From: Acidobacteriota bacterium
Lineage (GTDB): Bacteria > Acidobacteriota > Terriglobia > Bryobacterales > Bryobacteraceae
Assembly: GCA_016178155.1 (NCBI GenBank)
Contig: JACOTZ010000417.1
Location: forward strand, 1-39,804
Reading direction: 5' to 3'
Length of the DNA: 39,804 bases
In this document: piece after piece, positions 19,125 through 29,167 of the stretch
How the letters are laid out: the number at the start of each line of letters is the position of its first letter
Position numbering within the stretch: position 1 is the stretch's first letter
Translations under genes and position numbers: made by a program
Notes under the pieces: generated by a model
Databases searched by the model: none
Told to the model about the DNA's origin: nothing
Seen by the model: only the letters and a program-made list of their open reading frames with translations

Positions 19125-22100
19125 ATGATCACGCGTCGGCGGCGAATAATTCTCTGCCTTTTCCCGCTCATCTTGGGAGCGGGCGCCATGTGGGCGCAGG
19201 TAGGCACTTCCAGAATCAGCGGCTCGGTTACCGACACCAGCGGCGCGATGATCGCCGGGGCTAAGATAGCCGCCAAAAACGAGGCCACGGGGCAGTCCTT
19301 CGAGACCACCAGCAGCTCCGCGGGGGCCTACACGATCGAAGCGCTGCCGCCGGCATCCTACACGGTGACGGTGAGCCATCCGGGCTTCCAGACTTTCGCC
19401 AGCGCGGGCAACGTTCTCTCCGTGGGCGCGCCTCTGGTGCTGAATGCCACGCTCAAAGTCGGCGCCATGACGGAGGTTGTGCGCGTGGAGTCCACCGCCG
19501 AGCGTATCGAGACTACGCACGCGATGTTGAGCGACGTCGTGGACCGCAAGGGCGTAACCGAACTGCCGTTGAATGGACGAAATCCACTGGCGCTGATCGT
19601 GCTGCAGCCAGGTATGGTGCAGCGATCGACCGGGGCTGCCGGCTCGGGCTCCCACGTTTTCGGGTCGCGTGACCGCGCCCACAATGTGACCATCGACGGC
19701 ATCGAGGCTAATGAATCGTCGGTGCCGAACCCGCAAAGCAACATCCATCGCCTGAACCCGGATAACGTTCTGGAGTACCGCGTAGTCACGCATAACGCTA
19801 CCCCGGAATTCGGCCGCAACAGCGGGGCTAATGTGGCCATCGCCACCCGTTCGGGCACGAACGAGTTCCACGGCGACCTCTTCTGGTTCCACCGCAACAC
19901 CGTGCTGAATGCGAACGAGTGGTTCAACAACGCGGAGGGCATTGCGCGGCCCACGCTCCTGCTCAACCAGTTCGGATTCAACGCCGGCGGACCTGTCCGG
20001 AAGAATAAGACCTTCTTTTTTGGCAGCTACCAGGGCAATCGCATTGGGATGACTCAGCCCATATCGCAGTCGTTCGGCGTGCCCCGGGTCTACACCGCCG
20101 CGATGAAATCCGGTATCTTCCGCTACTTCGTTCCCGATGCCGGCAACCCGCTGGTGCTGGATGGTGTCCGGATCACGCGCAACTCCTCACGCCTGGTGGA
20201 TCCCCGGACCGGGGCGCTGCGCCCGGAAGTGCCGGAGTGCGGTGGAAGCGTGACACGCAACTGCGTCGCTTCTTACAACATCGTGGCCAATGATCCGCTG
20301 AGGGCCGGGATCGATCCCGCGATCCAGGCTCTGAACGCCAAATTTCCGCTTCCCAACACATTCAGCGTCGGCGACGGACTGAACACCGGCGGCTACACGT
20401 GGAATCCCCCCTCCCGCTTCGCCGGACCGCATTACATGGCGCGCATCGACCATGCGTTCAACGACAACAATAACCTGTTTGTCCGTTATCTCGGCTCTGA
20501 GTACGACACCTCTGAGGGCGACCTGTTGAACGGCCGCCCTTCGATTTTCCCGGGCTTCGCCCCGCTGGGCACCGTGGATCGTTCCGGCAAGAACCTGGCG
20601 CTGAGCTACCGCCGGGTCATTTCGCCCGCCATGGTCAACGAGTTCACCGCCGGCATCAGTCGCTTTAATTTTCTCTTCAACCTGCGTGAGGCCAATCCGG
20701 AATTTCAGCAGGTCCCACCGTATGGCCAGGAGTGCTTCGGTGACGATTCCTTCCAATTGATCGATACGCCTTACTGCAACACGCCACACACGCAGCGCGC
20801 CGTCACCACGTTCCAGATCGTCGATAACCTGGGCTACACGCGCGGAGCACACAGTTTCCGCACCGGTTTCAACATTCGCATTTACCGGCATAACGACGAG
20901 CGCGGAGTCCCCGGCGGCTTCAACGCTTCGCCCACGATCATTTTCAACCGCCTGCGGCGTTCTCCGCTGAACGAGAATCCGGCCTGGGTGTTGCCCGCCA
21001 CAGCGTCCATTAACGCCACGGACCGTAACAACCTGCAGAACGCGATTGTCAGTCTGGCAGGCATCGTCGGGCGGGTACAACAGGCTTTTCAGGCGGATCT
21101 GGCCAACGACGCTTATACGCCCGACCTGTTCCGCCTCGGCACCCGCACCAAGCAATTCAACCTTTACTTCCAGGACGAGTGGCGCCTGCGGTCCAACCTG
21201 ACCATGACCTACGGCGTGCGGTGGGAGCTGAACCTGCCGCCCAGCGATGGAGCCGGGCGGGTCTTTGTGCCGGATAAAGCCGTGGACGGCTCGCAGGGTC
21301 CGGTTCGCTTTGTGAAGGCGGACCGCTGGTTCGACCGCATGAATGCGCTGGCGCTGGCGCCGCGCGTGGGCATCGCCTGGTCTCCGGACGCCAAGACCGC
21401 CTTCCGTTTGGGGTATGGCGTTGCTTTCGATACCATCTCGAGTTTCCAGGTCACCTCGGTCGGCGGCAAGGTGCCGGGTAGCTTCTTGCAGTGCCGGGTG
21501 AACGTGCAGGACAGCGCTGCCGGTTCCGCGCCTTGCGCCGATCTCCCCAATGACGTCCGCCTGTCGCAACTGTTGCGGCAAGTCAACCCCTTCATGCTGC
21601 CGATTCCCGACGCTAAGCCCAGTACTGAACTGGCGCCACCCAACCGTGTGTTGACAGTGGCGCCTAATGTGGGCGCCTTCGATCCCAATCTGAAGATACC
21701 CACCGTGCATGAATGGTCGCTGACGATCCAACGCGAGTTCCCGCGGAGTCTTGTCGGCCAGGTGGGCTACATCGGCAAGCGCGGCATGCGGCTGTATCGG
21801 GCCTACGATCTGAACCAGATCGCCACCGATCAGCCCGGTTTCCTCGATTCATTTCTCGCAGCGCAGCGCAATCTGCGCGGCGGCTGCCGGCCTGACGGCA
21901 CAGATTGTCCGGCGGGCATGACCGGCGTTCCTCCCACGCTGCTGCTCGCGATGGTCCCTGCCTCGGTGCTCAACGGCTGGACTTCCGAGATCAGCCAGAA
22001 TGGTCTCGGCGAAGTTGCGCGCCTCATCGATCAGCGAGACATCGTGTCGCGCGGGTTCCCCGCTAATTACTTCCGGCGGAATGCCCAATTCAGCGAACTT

Positions 22101-22985
22101 TTCTATTTCGATTCCGGAGGCAGCTCCGTCTACCACGGCGTGATCGCGCAGATTCGGCGTCGGTTTGCTCAGGGACTGGAGTTGGGCGCCTCCTATACGT
22201 TCAGCAAGTCGATTGATGACATGTCGGTGGATCCGGTGGCCGCCACCTCAGGCGGCGCCCTTAGCTCCACGAACTCCCGCACGCCCACGGACGTACGCAA
22301 TTTCCGTCTGGACCGCGCTCTATCCGATTTCGACAACACGCACGTGCTTGTGGCCAACGGCGTCTTCGAGCTGCCCTTCGGCCGAGGGCGCTCCTGGGCC
22401 GGATCGGTGCCTCGCTGGGCCGACCATATCGTCGGCGGCTGGACCCTGACCGGCATCTTCACCTATCAAAGCGGGGAACCTTACACCATCAACAGCGGCA
22501 TACGCACCGCCAACGGCTACAAGGTCTCGCGGGCCGATCTCCTCGGATCCATGCCGGACGGCAGCCTGAAATTTGTCAATGGGATCGAAGGCCCGGTCGC
22601 GTTCAACGTAGGTGACATCGATGCCGGCAACTGCCGCCAGGTCGTGGGCAGCCAGAGCTCGTTCTGCATCCCCGCGCCGGGCGGGCACGGAATGGGCCGG
22701 AACGTGGTCCGGGGACCAATGTTCTGGAATCTCGATAGCGGCGTCAGCAAGAATTTCACTGTCACTGACCGGGTGCGGCTACAGTTCCGGGGCGAGTTCT
22801 TCAATGTGTTCAATCATCCCAATTTCGACAACCCGCGGAACGCAAGTGAAGGTTCGCCGACCCTGACCAGTTCTTTGTTCGGACAGACCTGCTGCGTGAC
22901 AGCGGCGCTGCCCAGTTCGGCGACCATCATCGCGAACGGCGAACCGAACCGCGTGATCCAGTTTGCGTTGAAGCTGCAGTTCTGA
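19125..22985 (+). CDS. TonB-dependent receptor, Oar-like with carboxypeptidase regulatory-like N-terminal domain
   Basis: Signal peptide MITRRRRIILCLFPLILGAGAMWAQ; SRISGSVTDTSGAMIAGAKIAAKNEATGQSFETTSSSAGAYTIEALPPASYTVTV; plug and barrel-like features; C-terminal VIQFALKLQF; SD AGGAGG. Confidence 0.92.
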   Translation: MITRRRRIILCLFPLILGAGAMWAQVGTSRISGSVTDTSGAMIAGAKIAAKNEATGQSFETTSSSAGAYTIEALPPASYTVTVSHPGFQTFASAGNVLSVGAPLVLNATLKVGAMTEVVRVESTAERIETTHAMLSDVVDRKGVTELPLNGRNPLALIVLQPGMVQRSTGAAGSGSHVFGSRDRAHNVTIDGIEANESSVPNPQSNIHRLNPDNVLEYRVVTHNATPEFGRNSGANVAIATRSGTNEFHGDLFWFHRNTVLNANEWFNNAEGIARPTLLLNQFGFNAGGPVRKNKTFFFGSYQGNRIGMTQPISQSFGVPRVYTAAMKSGIFRYFVPDAGNPLVLDGVRITRNSSRLVDPRTGALRPEVPECGGSVTRNCVASYNIVANDPLRAGIDPAIQALNAKFPLPNTFSVGDGLNTGGYTWNPPSRFAGPHYMARIDHAFNDNNNLFVRYLGSEYDTSEGDLLNGRPSIFPGFAPLGTVDRSGKNLALSYRRVISPAMVNEFTAGISRFNFLFNLREANPEFQQVPPYGQECFGDDSFQLIDTPYCNTPHTQRAVTTFQIVDNLGYTRGAHSFRTGFNIRIYRHNDERGVPGGFNASPTIIFNRLRRSPLNENPAWVLPATASINATDRNNLQNAIVSLAGIVGRVQQAFQADLANDAYTPDLFRLGTRTKQFNLYFQDEWRLRSNLTMTYGVRWELNLPPSDGAGRVFVPDKAVDGSQGPVRFVKADRWFDRMNALALAPRVGIAWSPDAKTAFRLGYGVAFDTISSFQVTSVGGKVPGSFLQCRVNVQDSAAGSAPCADLPNDVRLSQLLRQVNPFMLPIPDAKPSTELAPPNRVLTVAPNVGAFDPNLKIPTVHEWSLTIQREFPRSLVGQVGYIGKRGMRLYRAYDLNQIATDQPGFLDSFLAAQRNLRGGCRPDGTDCPAGMTGVPPTLLLAMVPASVLNGWTSEISQNGLGEVARLIDQRDIVSRGFPANYFRRNAQFSELFYFDSGGSSVYHGVIAQIRRRFAQGLELGASYTFSKSIDDMSVDPVAATSGGALSSTNSRTPTDVRNFRLDRALSDFDNTHVLVANGVFELPFGRGRSWAGSVPRWADHIVGGWTLTGIFTYQSGEPYTINSGIRTANGYKVSRADLLGSMPDGSLKFVNGIEGPVAFNVGDIDAGNCRQVVGSQSSFCIPAPGGHGMGRNVVRGPMFWNLDSGVSKNFTVTDRVRLQFRGEFFNVFNHPNFDNPRNASEGSPTLTSSLFGQTCCVTAALPSSATIIANGEPNRVIQFALKLQF

Positions 22986-23073
22986 GATACGTCTGCTGCG
23001 CGCCGTTCATCTACGGCTCTGCCATGCGCGTCACCACACGCGCGCGGCGCCCAGGTGCAGCTCGGAAGCCGGC

Positions 23074-25383
23074 TTAGAACTCCGTAACCAGTCGCAGAGA
23101 CCAGGCTCGGGGAGCGGCCAGAGCGGTGCCGGAGAAGGCGCCGGCGAAGTTGATGAGGTTCAGGCGATCGGCGACATTGGTCATATCAAACTGAAGCCTA
23201 GCCGTCATGCGCTCGCGTGACAGGATGTCGGCGCCGGCGGCGAGATCCACGAAGTACGACGGCAGCACGCGCCCGCGCTCCAGATCGACACGGGCGAGGA
23301 TGTCCCCGCTAAAGCGAGCGGGATCGATGACACCCTCGTCCCGCTCCACTGGCAGGCCGCTGCCGTAGCGGTAGCTGAGGGCGCTCCAGAGCCGCGGCGC
23401 CACCTGCACGCGCATGCGTCCCTGCAGAGTGTTGCGCTGGTCCTGGGTGACCGGGAAACTGGATGTCGAGCGCAGCAGTTGCTCGACTTCTTCCTCCAGG
23501 AACAGCCCGCCTGTGACCGGCAAAAACCCCGTGCCCACGAGATTCGCGTAACTCACGAAACCCGAAAATCGGCCCCACGCCGGGATTTCCAGCTTGCCCT
23601 CGAACCCGTGAATCTCGGCACGTGCGAACGAGATGGGAAAGCTGATGCCTGTGTTCAGCAACAGCGCGTCATCGGCAAAGTCGCTGATTCGTCGGTGGAA
23701 CCAGTTGCCGTCGAGCCGCGCCCGGCTACCGAGCGTTTTCGCAAAACCGACCTGGTAGAAATTCCCGCGCGAGGGCGGCACCGGCAGCCCCGTCGTCCCC
23801 TTCGTCAGCGACTGGGCTTCGCGCGAGCTCGCGAGCAGCAGGTTCTCGATGGCAGGCACCTCGAAGGCGCGGTCGTACGACGCGTGCAGCACCATGCCCG
23901 CTCCGGGCCAGTGCCAGGCGATCCCGAGCCGCGGGCTGAGCGCGGTGTCGCGGACCAGGAACCGGTAGCGATCCAACCGCAGGCCCGCGCTCAACGTCCA
24001 GTTGCGCCAGCGAACAAGGTCCTGCACGTACGCCGAGGACTCGCGGGTCCCCCCGTATCCCGAAAAGCCGAACCTACCAGGCACATCGCTGTCGAAGAAC
24101 TGTGAATCGGTGATGCGGTAGGCGAAGCTCTCGCGAACCGAGGTCCTGATCCACTCGGCGCCCGTTTTCCACTCGTGCGCGCCCGCGTGAAAGGCGACAC
24201 TGCCGTTCAAATATGCCTCGCGGAAGCCGCGATCCTGGCCCGCGAGAATGGGCGTTGCCAGCGGGTTCGACCAGAGCTGTGCGCCCACATCCCGTGCCAT
24301 GAAGCGAACGTTGGCAATGGACAGCGGCGACAGTACGCGCTGATACGAGACCTGCCCCATCGCCTCGTCGCTCCGCCGGTCCTGGCGCTGGCCTGCGCGC
24401 TGCTGCAAAGCCTCGTTGGGCACCAGGAACCCGGTCTGGCGGGCGTGCGTGTAGAAGCGCAGGCGGTCGCGGTCCGTGAGATCGCGTTCGAATCGCCCGC
24501 TGAATCCCCCGAGGAAACCGTGGTTCGTGAAATTCTCCTCAACAGGCGCGTCGAGGAAGCGGCCGGTTTGAAAAGCCTCGGCGTTCAGCGTGGCTGCGTT
24601 ACGTCCCCTCAGGTACTGCAGGCTCGCGAAACCGCTGAGCGTATCGAAGCTCGCGGCCTGAACGGCGGTCTTGCCGTGAAGACCGCGGCGGCTCTCGCGC
24701 GCCGTCGTCGCCTCCACCACGCCGCCCAGCTTGCGCCCGTATTCCGCGGGGTAATTGGCCGTAAGCACTCTCATGGACTCGAGATCTTCAGCATCCAGCG
24801 GGGGCGCGAAGGCAGGCGAGCGGTTGTCCGCAACCGGAATGCCGTCGATGATGTACTGCGTGTTGTACTCCGACCCGCGCGGATGCAGCACTCCGTTGGC
24901 TTCCAGCAGCCAGCCCGGCTGGCTCTCCACCAACTCGAGGACGGCGCGCGAAGGCATCGCCGCGCGCCGCTCGCGAATGTTCTGCCGGCCGACGTAGTTG
25001 ACCGTCCCGGTGCGGTATGGATCGAGCAGGGTCTCCGACTCGCGCACCACGACGGTGGTTTCCGTTTCGGCGAGGCCCAGCACGACCGACAGCTCAACCG
25101 GCAGCTCCGACCGGATCTCCACGGTCTTCGACCAGGACGCAAACTGCTCGCGGACGACGGTCAGGCGGTATACACCGAACGGGATGGCCTTCAGCGCCGC
25201 CGCGCCTTCCGCCGACGTTTCCACCATCTGCTGCACCTGCGTGGCCTGGCTGGCCAGCTCGATCCGTGCGGGCAGGGGCAGTCCGCTGGCATCACGCACC
25301 GTCAGGCGTAACTCACCGGTGTTGCGCTGAGCGGACAAGCCGGGCACCACCAGCAAGAACAGCAACAAAGGCCGGCTTTGCAT
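23074..25383 (-). CDS. TonB-dependent receptor with carboxypeptidase regulatory-like N-terminal domain
   Basis: GELRLTVRDASGLPLPARIEL...; plug IDGIPVADNRSPAFAPPLDAEDLESMRVLTANYPAEYGRKLGGVVEATT; C-terminal WSLRLVTEF. Confidence 0.9.
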   Translation of the reverse strand: MQSRPLLLFLLVVPGLSAQRNTGELRLTVRDASGLPLPARIELASQATQVQQMVETSAEGAAALKAIPFGVYRLTVVREQFASWSKTVEIRSELPVELSVVLGLAETETTVVVRESETLLDPYRTGTVNYVGRQNIRERRAAMPSRAVLELVESQPGWLLEANGVLHPRGSEYNTQYIIDGIPVADNRSPAFAPPLDAEDLESMRVLTANYPAEYGRKLGGVVEATTARESRRGLHGKTAVQAASFDTLSGFASLQYLRGRNAATLNAEAFQTGRFLDAPVEENFTNHGFLGGFSGRFERDLTDRDRLRFYTHARQTGFLVPNEALQQRAGQRQDRRSDEAMGQVSYQRVLSPLSIANVRFMARDVGAQLWSNPLATPILAGQDRGFREAYLNGSVAFHAGAHEWKTGAEWIRTSVRESFAYRITDSQFFDSDVPGRFGFSGYGGTRESSAYVQDLVRWRNWTLSAGLRLDRYRFLVRDTALSPRLGIAWHWPGAGMVLHASYDRAFEVPAIENLLLASSREAQSLTKGTTGLPVPPSRGNFYQVGFAKTLGSRARLDGNWFHRRISDFADDALLLNTGISFPISFARAEIHGFEGKLEIPAWGRFSGFVSYANLVGTGFLPVTGGLFLEEEVEQLLRSTSSFPVTQDQRNTLQGRMRVQVAPRLWSALSYRYGSGLPVERDEGVIDPARFSGDILARVDLERGRVLPSYFVDLAAGADILSRERMTARLQFDMTNVADRLNLINFAGAFSGTALAAPRAWSLRLVTEF

Positions 25384-25486
25384 GCGTTTACTGCGCCTAC
25401 TCAACACATTGTAGAGGGATGATGAAACTGATACACTATTTGCCCGAGATTCAGTCTCGGTCGAGTTCTAGGGGAAAGGGAAATTT

Positions 25487-28400
25487 ATGAGTTCAGTCCG
25501 CTCTTCCGGAGCAGTGTTCCTTCTCGGCGTGCTGCTTGCCACGCCGTTCCTGATGGCCCAATCCGATACCGCCACCATGGTCGGATTCGTGCGCGACCCA
25601 ACCGGAGCCGTGGTGCCCAACGCCGGCGTCGTCGTGCGCAATGAAGCGACCGGCGTGGAACGTAAGGCGCAGACCAACGCATCCGGTTACTACACGGTGA
25701 CCAACTTGCCTCCGGCAACCTACATGGTCACCGTGGAGGCACAGGGGTTCAAGAAAGTCGAGTTGCGCAACAACAAACTGGATCCCAACACGACCGCTAC
25801 CGTGGATGTCAGCCTTACGGTCGGCCAGGTCACAGAGACCGTCGAGGTTGTCGCCGAGGCCGTGCAGATCCAGTCCGACACCGCAACCGTGGGCAAAGTG
25901 ATCGAAAGCTCGCAGATCCGGCACATGCAGTTGAACGGGCGCAACCCCCTGTACCTCGCGCAGTTGAAGCCCGGTGTTCGGGGCGGCACGCTGGCGGGCT
26001 TTAGCTTCGGCCTGACGACGGCCGGTCTGAACATCAACGGCGCGCGAACCCAGGACAACATCATCACCTTCGATGGCGCTCCGGCGGTGCGCACGCGCTC
26101 GAATGGAACGAGCATCGGCGTCGCCGACGTGGATTCGGTGCAGGAAATCCAGATCCTCACCGCCAATTACAACGCGGAGTACGGTCGCGCGGCCGGCGGG
26201 CAGATCCGCATCGTCACCAAGAGCGGTTCGCGCGATTTCCATGGAGATTTCTACGAGTACCTGCGCAATTCAGCCATGAACGCTAATGGCTGGCAGCGCA
26301 ACCAGTCACGCACGGCCGCGGCCTTCGCGCCGGCGCCATTCCGCTACAACCAGTTCGGCTACCACATCAGCGGGCCAGTGTACATTCCCGGGGTTTGGAA
26401 TACGGAGAAGAACAAAGCGTTTTTCCTCTGGTCGCAGGAGTGGGTCCGGTTCCGCCGTGAATCAAGCAATACCCGCACGGTCCCAACGCCTGCGATGCGC
26501 AATGGTGACTTCAGTGAGCTCCTGAATGCGTCAAACCCGTTCTTCGGACGCGTACGCGCAGTGAACGATCCCAATACAGGACAGCCGTTTTCCGGCAACA
26601 TCATTCCAGCGAGCCGCCTCAGCCCGAACGGCATCGGCTTCTTACGCTCTGCGCCGCTGCCGACACCCGGGTTCCAGCAGGGCACGAATAACCACTTCGC
26701 CGTGGCTGCCAACCCCACAGATCAGCGGAAGGACACGGTGTCCATCGATTACAACTGGAACGACAAGCATTCCACGCGCTTCCGGCACCAGAATTACAGC
26801 TATTACGACCTAAACCCGTTCGACCGCGGCTCTGACCGCACTCCGCGCGAGTTCGAACGGCCCAACAGGACCGCATCCCTGAACCACATCTGGACCATCA
26901 GCCCGACGCTGGTCAATGAGACTCTGGTGACCGCCAGCGTCGACCGGGTGTACATCCGCGTGGTGCGGACGGAGCGCCTGAACCGGGCAAACTACGGGAT
27001 CAACTATCCATATATATTTCCAGACCGCAAGGAAATCTCCGAGAAGATTCCGACAGTAGACGTGCCGAGCTTCTACGTCTCCGACGGCGGCCCCTACCCG
27101 GCGCAGTCGACCGGACCGATTTACAACGTCTCGAACAACACCACAAAGATCATGGGCGCCCATACGATCAAGTGGGGCGCGCTCTGGGAGCGCTCGGGCC
27201 AGAACGATTTCGACCAGATTAACGTCTCGGGCGTACCCGGCGGTACGAACAACCAGAACGGCCGTTTCGTATTCAGCGACGCTCGCACGGGAGCTCCAAC
27301 CACCGGCGTGGGCATCGCCAATGCGGCGATGGGGCTGTTCGATACGTACGCCGAAATCGGTGTCCGTTCGTTCACCCCCTACCGCGGCCATATGTTCGAG
27401 TGGTTCCTCCAGGATTCCTGGAAGGCTACCAATAAGCTGCGCATTGAACTCGGGCTGCGGCACACTTTTATCCAGCCGTATTACAGCCTATGGCGCAACA
27501 TGGTCGTATTCGATCCCAAGTATTACGATCCCGCCAAGGCCGTGCGGCAGGATCCGCGCACCGGCAACATCGTGGTCGGGAGCGGCGATCAGTATAACGG
27601 CATCGTCATCCCTGGGGACGGCTGGCCGGATGCTGCCAAAGGCCGGGTCCCGATCGCCGATACCGGCGAGTTTAACCGGCTGTTCCGCGGCGAACCAAAG
27701 CAGTTCTCTGATGTCCATAAGCTGCTGTTTCAACCGCGTGTCGGAATTGCCTATAGCTTGACGCCCAAGTCGGTTGTTCGCGCCGGCATTGGCCGTTTTG
27801 TCACCCGGCTCGGCGTAAGCGACTCTATTTTCCTCGGCGGCAACCCGCCGCTGCAGCCGATGGTCTCGATCTCGCACGGCACCGCGGACAACCCGGGCGG
27901 TGGCGGTCCGGGCACCGCCTTCCCGCTGAATGTGACCACTCAGGACAAGATTTTTCCAAACCCTGAGTCCTGGGCCTGGAACGTTACCTTCCAGCGGGAG
28001 TTACCGGCGAACACGACCATCGAGGTCGGATACGTCGGGCGCCGGGGGCTGCACGGACAGCGCGAGCGCAACATGAATCAGCTCCAGCCGGGCACGGTGC
28101 AGGCCAACCGCGGCGTCAATGTCGATTCCTTGCGGCCGTTCAGGGGGTTCGGCCCCATCCGCATCACCAACAACGACGCGAACATGCGGTATAACAGCTT
28201 CCAGCTTGACTTGACCCGGCGCTTCTCGAGGGGGCTGAGCTTCAATATCGCGTATACCTATTCGCGCTGCTACGATGACGGATCGGCACAGCGCGACATC
28301 ATTCCGAACGCGTTTGATGCCAGCAACCTGTGGGGTCCCTGCACGTACGACAACCCCAACATCCTGGTCGCGGGCTGGATCTGGGAACTCCCGATCTTCA

Positions 28401-28918
28401 AAGACCGCGGCAGTATGACTGGTAAGCTTCTCGGCGGCTGGCATCTCGCGAGTGCCATTCAGTTCCAGCAAGGCGGCCCCGCAACCGTCGCCACCGGCGA
28501 TGACTTCGCTGGTGTCGGTACGGGTAGCGGCTCGCAGATCTGGAACATCAATGGCGACTGGCGTAACGACGACCCGCAGTTCGCTGCTGGCGGTTCCCGC
28601 GATCCCGCACAGTATATTCGGGTGCGTAATCCGGACGGCTCGGCGATCTTTACCGCTCCTGCCGCCGGTACTTTCACGGCGCAACGCAATCGCGGCGTCC
28701 TGCGTCAGCCGGGATTCCAGAATTGGAACATCAGCGTATCCAAGGCGTTCTACCTGGCCGAAAGTCATTACGTGACCTTCCGGGCGGAGGCTTTCAACTT
28801 CCCGAACCATCCGAACTGGAACGGTTTCGACACCAACCCGCGCAGTGGAACCTTCGGTAAGGTGACCGGAAAAGGCAGCGAGCGGCAATTGCAGCTCAGT
28901 CTGCGCTACACGTTCTGA
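25487..28918 (+). CDS. TonB-dependent receptor, Oar-like with carboxypeptidase regulatory-like N-terminal domain
   Basis: ATMVGFVRDPTGAVVPNAGVVVRNEATGVERKAQTNASGYYTVTNLPPATYMVTVEAQGFK; plug EIQILTANYNAEYGRAAGGQIRIVTKSGSRDFHGDFYEYLRN; C-terminal QLQLSLRYTF. Confidence 0.93.
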   Translation: MSSVRSSGAVFLLGVLLATPFLMAQSDTATMVGFVRDPTGAVVPNAGVVVRNEATGVERKAQTNASGYYTVTNLPPATYMVTVEAQGFKKVELRNNKLDPNTTATVDVSLTVGQVTETVEVVAEAVQIQSDTATVGKVIESSQIRHMQLNGRNPLYLAQLKPGVRGGTLAGFSFGLTTAGLNINGARTQDNIITFDGAPAVRTRSNGTSIGVADVDSVQEIQILTANYNAEYGRAAGGQIRIVTKSGSRDFHGDFYEYLRNSAMNANGWQRNQSRTAAAFAPAPFRYNQFGYHISGPVYIPGVWNTEKNKAFFLWSQEWVRFRRESSNTRTVPTPAMRNGDFSELLNASNPFFGRVRAVNDPNTGQPFSGNIIPASRLSPNGIGFLRSAPLPTPGFQQGTNNHFAVAANPTDQRKDTVSIDYNWNDKHSTRFRHQNYSYYDLNPFDRGSDRTPREFERPNRTASLNHIWTISPTLVNETLVTASVDRVYIRVVRTERLNRANYGINYPYIFPDRKEISEKIPTVDVPSFYVSDGGPYPAQSTGPIYNVSNNTTKIMGAHTIKWGALWERSGQNDFDQINVSGVPGGTNNQNGRFVFSDARTGAPTTGVGIANAAMGLFDTYAEIGVRSFTPYRGHMFEWFLQDSWKATNKLRIELGLRHTFIQPYYSLWRNMVVFDPKYYDPAKAVRQDPRTGNIVVGSGDQYNGIVIPGDGWPDAAKGRVPIADTGEFNRLFRGEPKQFSDVHKLLFQPRVGIAYSLTPKSVVRAGIGRFVTRLGVSDSIFLGGNPPLQPMVSISHGTADNPGGGGPGTAFPLNVTTQDKIFPNPESWAWNVTFQRELPANTTIEVGYVGRRGLHGQRERNMNQLQPGTVQANRGVNVDSLRPFRGFGPIRITNNDANMRYNSFQLDLTRRFSRGLSFNIAYTYSRCYDDGSAQRDIIPNAFDASNLWGPCTYDNPNILVAGWIWELPIFKDRGSMTGKLLGGWHLASAIQFQQGGPATVATGDDFAGVGTGSGSQIWNINGDWRNDDPQFAAGGSRDPAQYIRVRNPDGSAIFTAPAAGTFTAQRNRGVLRQPGFQNWNISVSKAFYLAESHYVTFRAEAFNFPNHPNWNGFDTNPRSGTFGKVTGKGSERQLQLSLRYTF

Positions 28919-28949
28919 TTCGCCAGGCCTCTTCCTCGAATTCCACGAA

Positions 28950-28977
28950 GCCGCCTGCCGGTTCTCCGGCAGGCGGC
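28950..28977 (+). terminator. Strong stem-loop downstream of TonB-dependent receptor
   Basis: GCCGCCTGCCGG-TTCT-CCGGCAGGCGGC: perfect 12-bp stem, 4-nt loop, about 30 nt after the 28918 stop. Confidence 0.75.
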
Positions 28978-29167
28978 CTGAAATGTGCGGCCCGCAACCT
29001 GACGAAGGGCCGCCGCTGACCGCATCGCTGCCGGCATTCCCCAGCGGCGCGCTGCCGCGGCTTGCGCCCACGGCCGCCTGCTTCGCCCGCTCGTCCGCCC
29101 TCGCGTCCGCACTCCCTCCGCCGTCCCCGCAACCCTGGCCACAGGCGGGGGCTAGACTGAAATCAGG

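Noticed and set aside
20187-21731. 514-aa minus-strand ORF inside the first TonB receptor
   Set aside because: Shadow ORF; the receptor frame is well supported.
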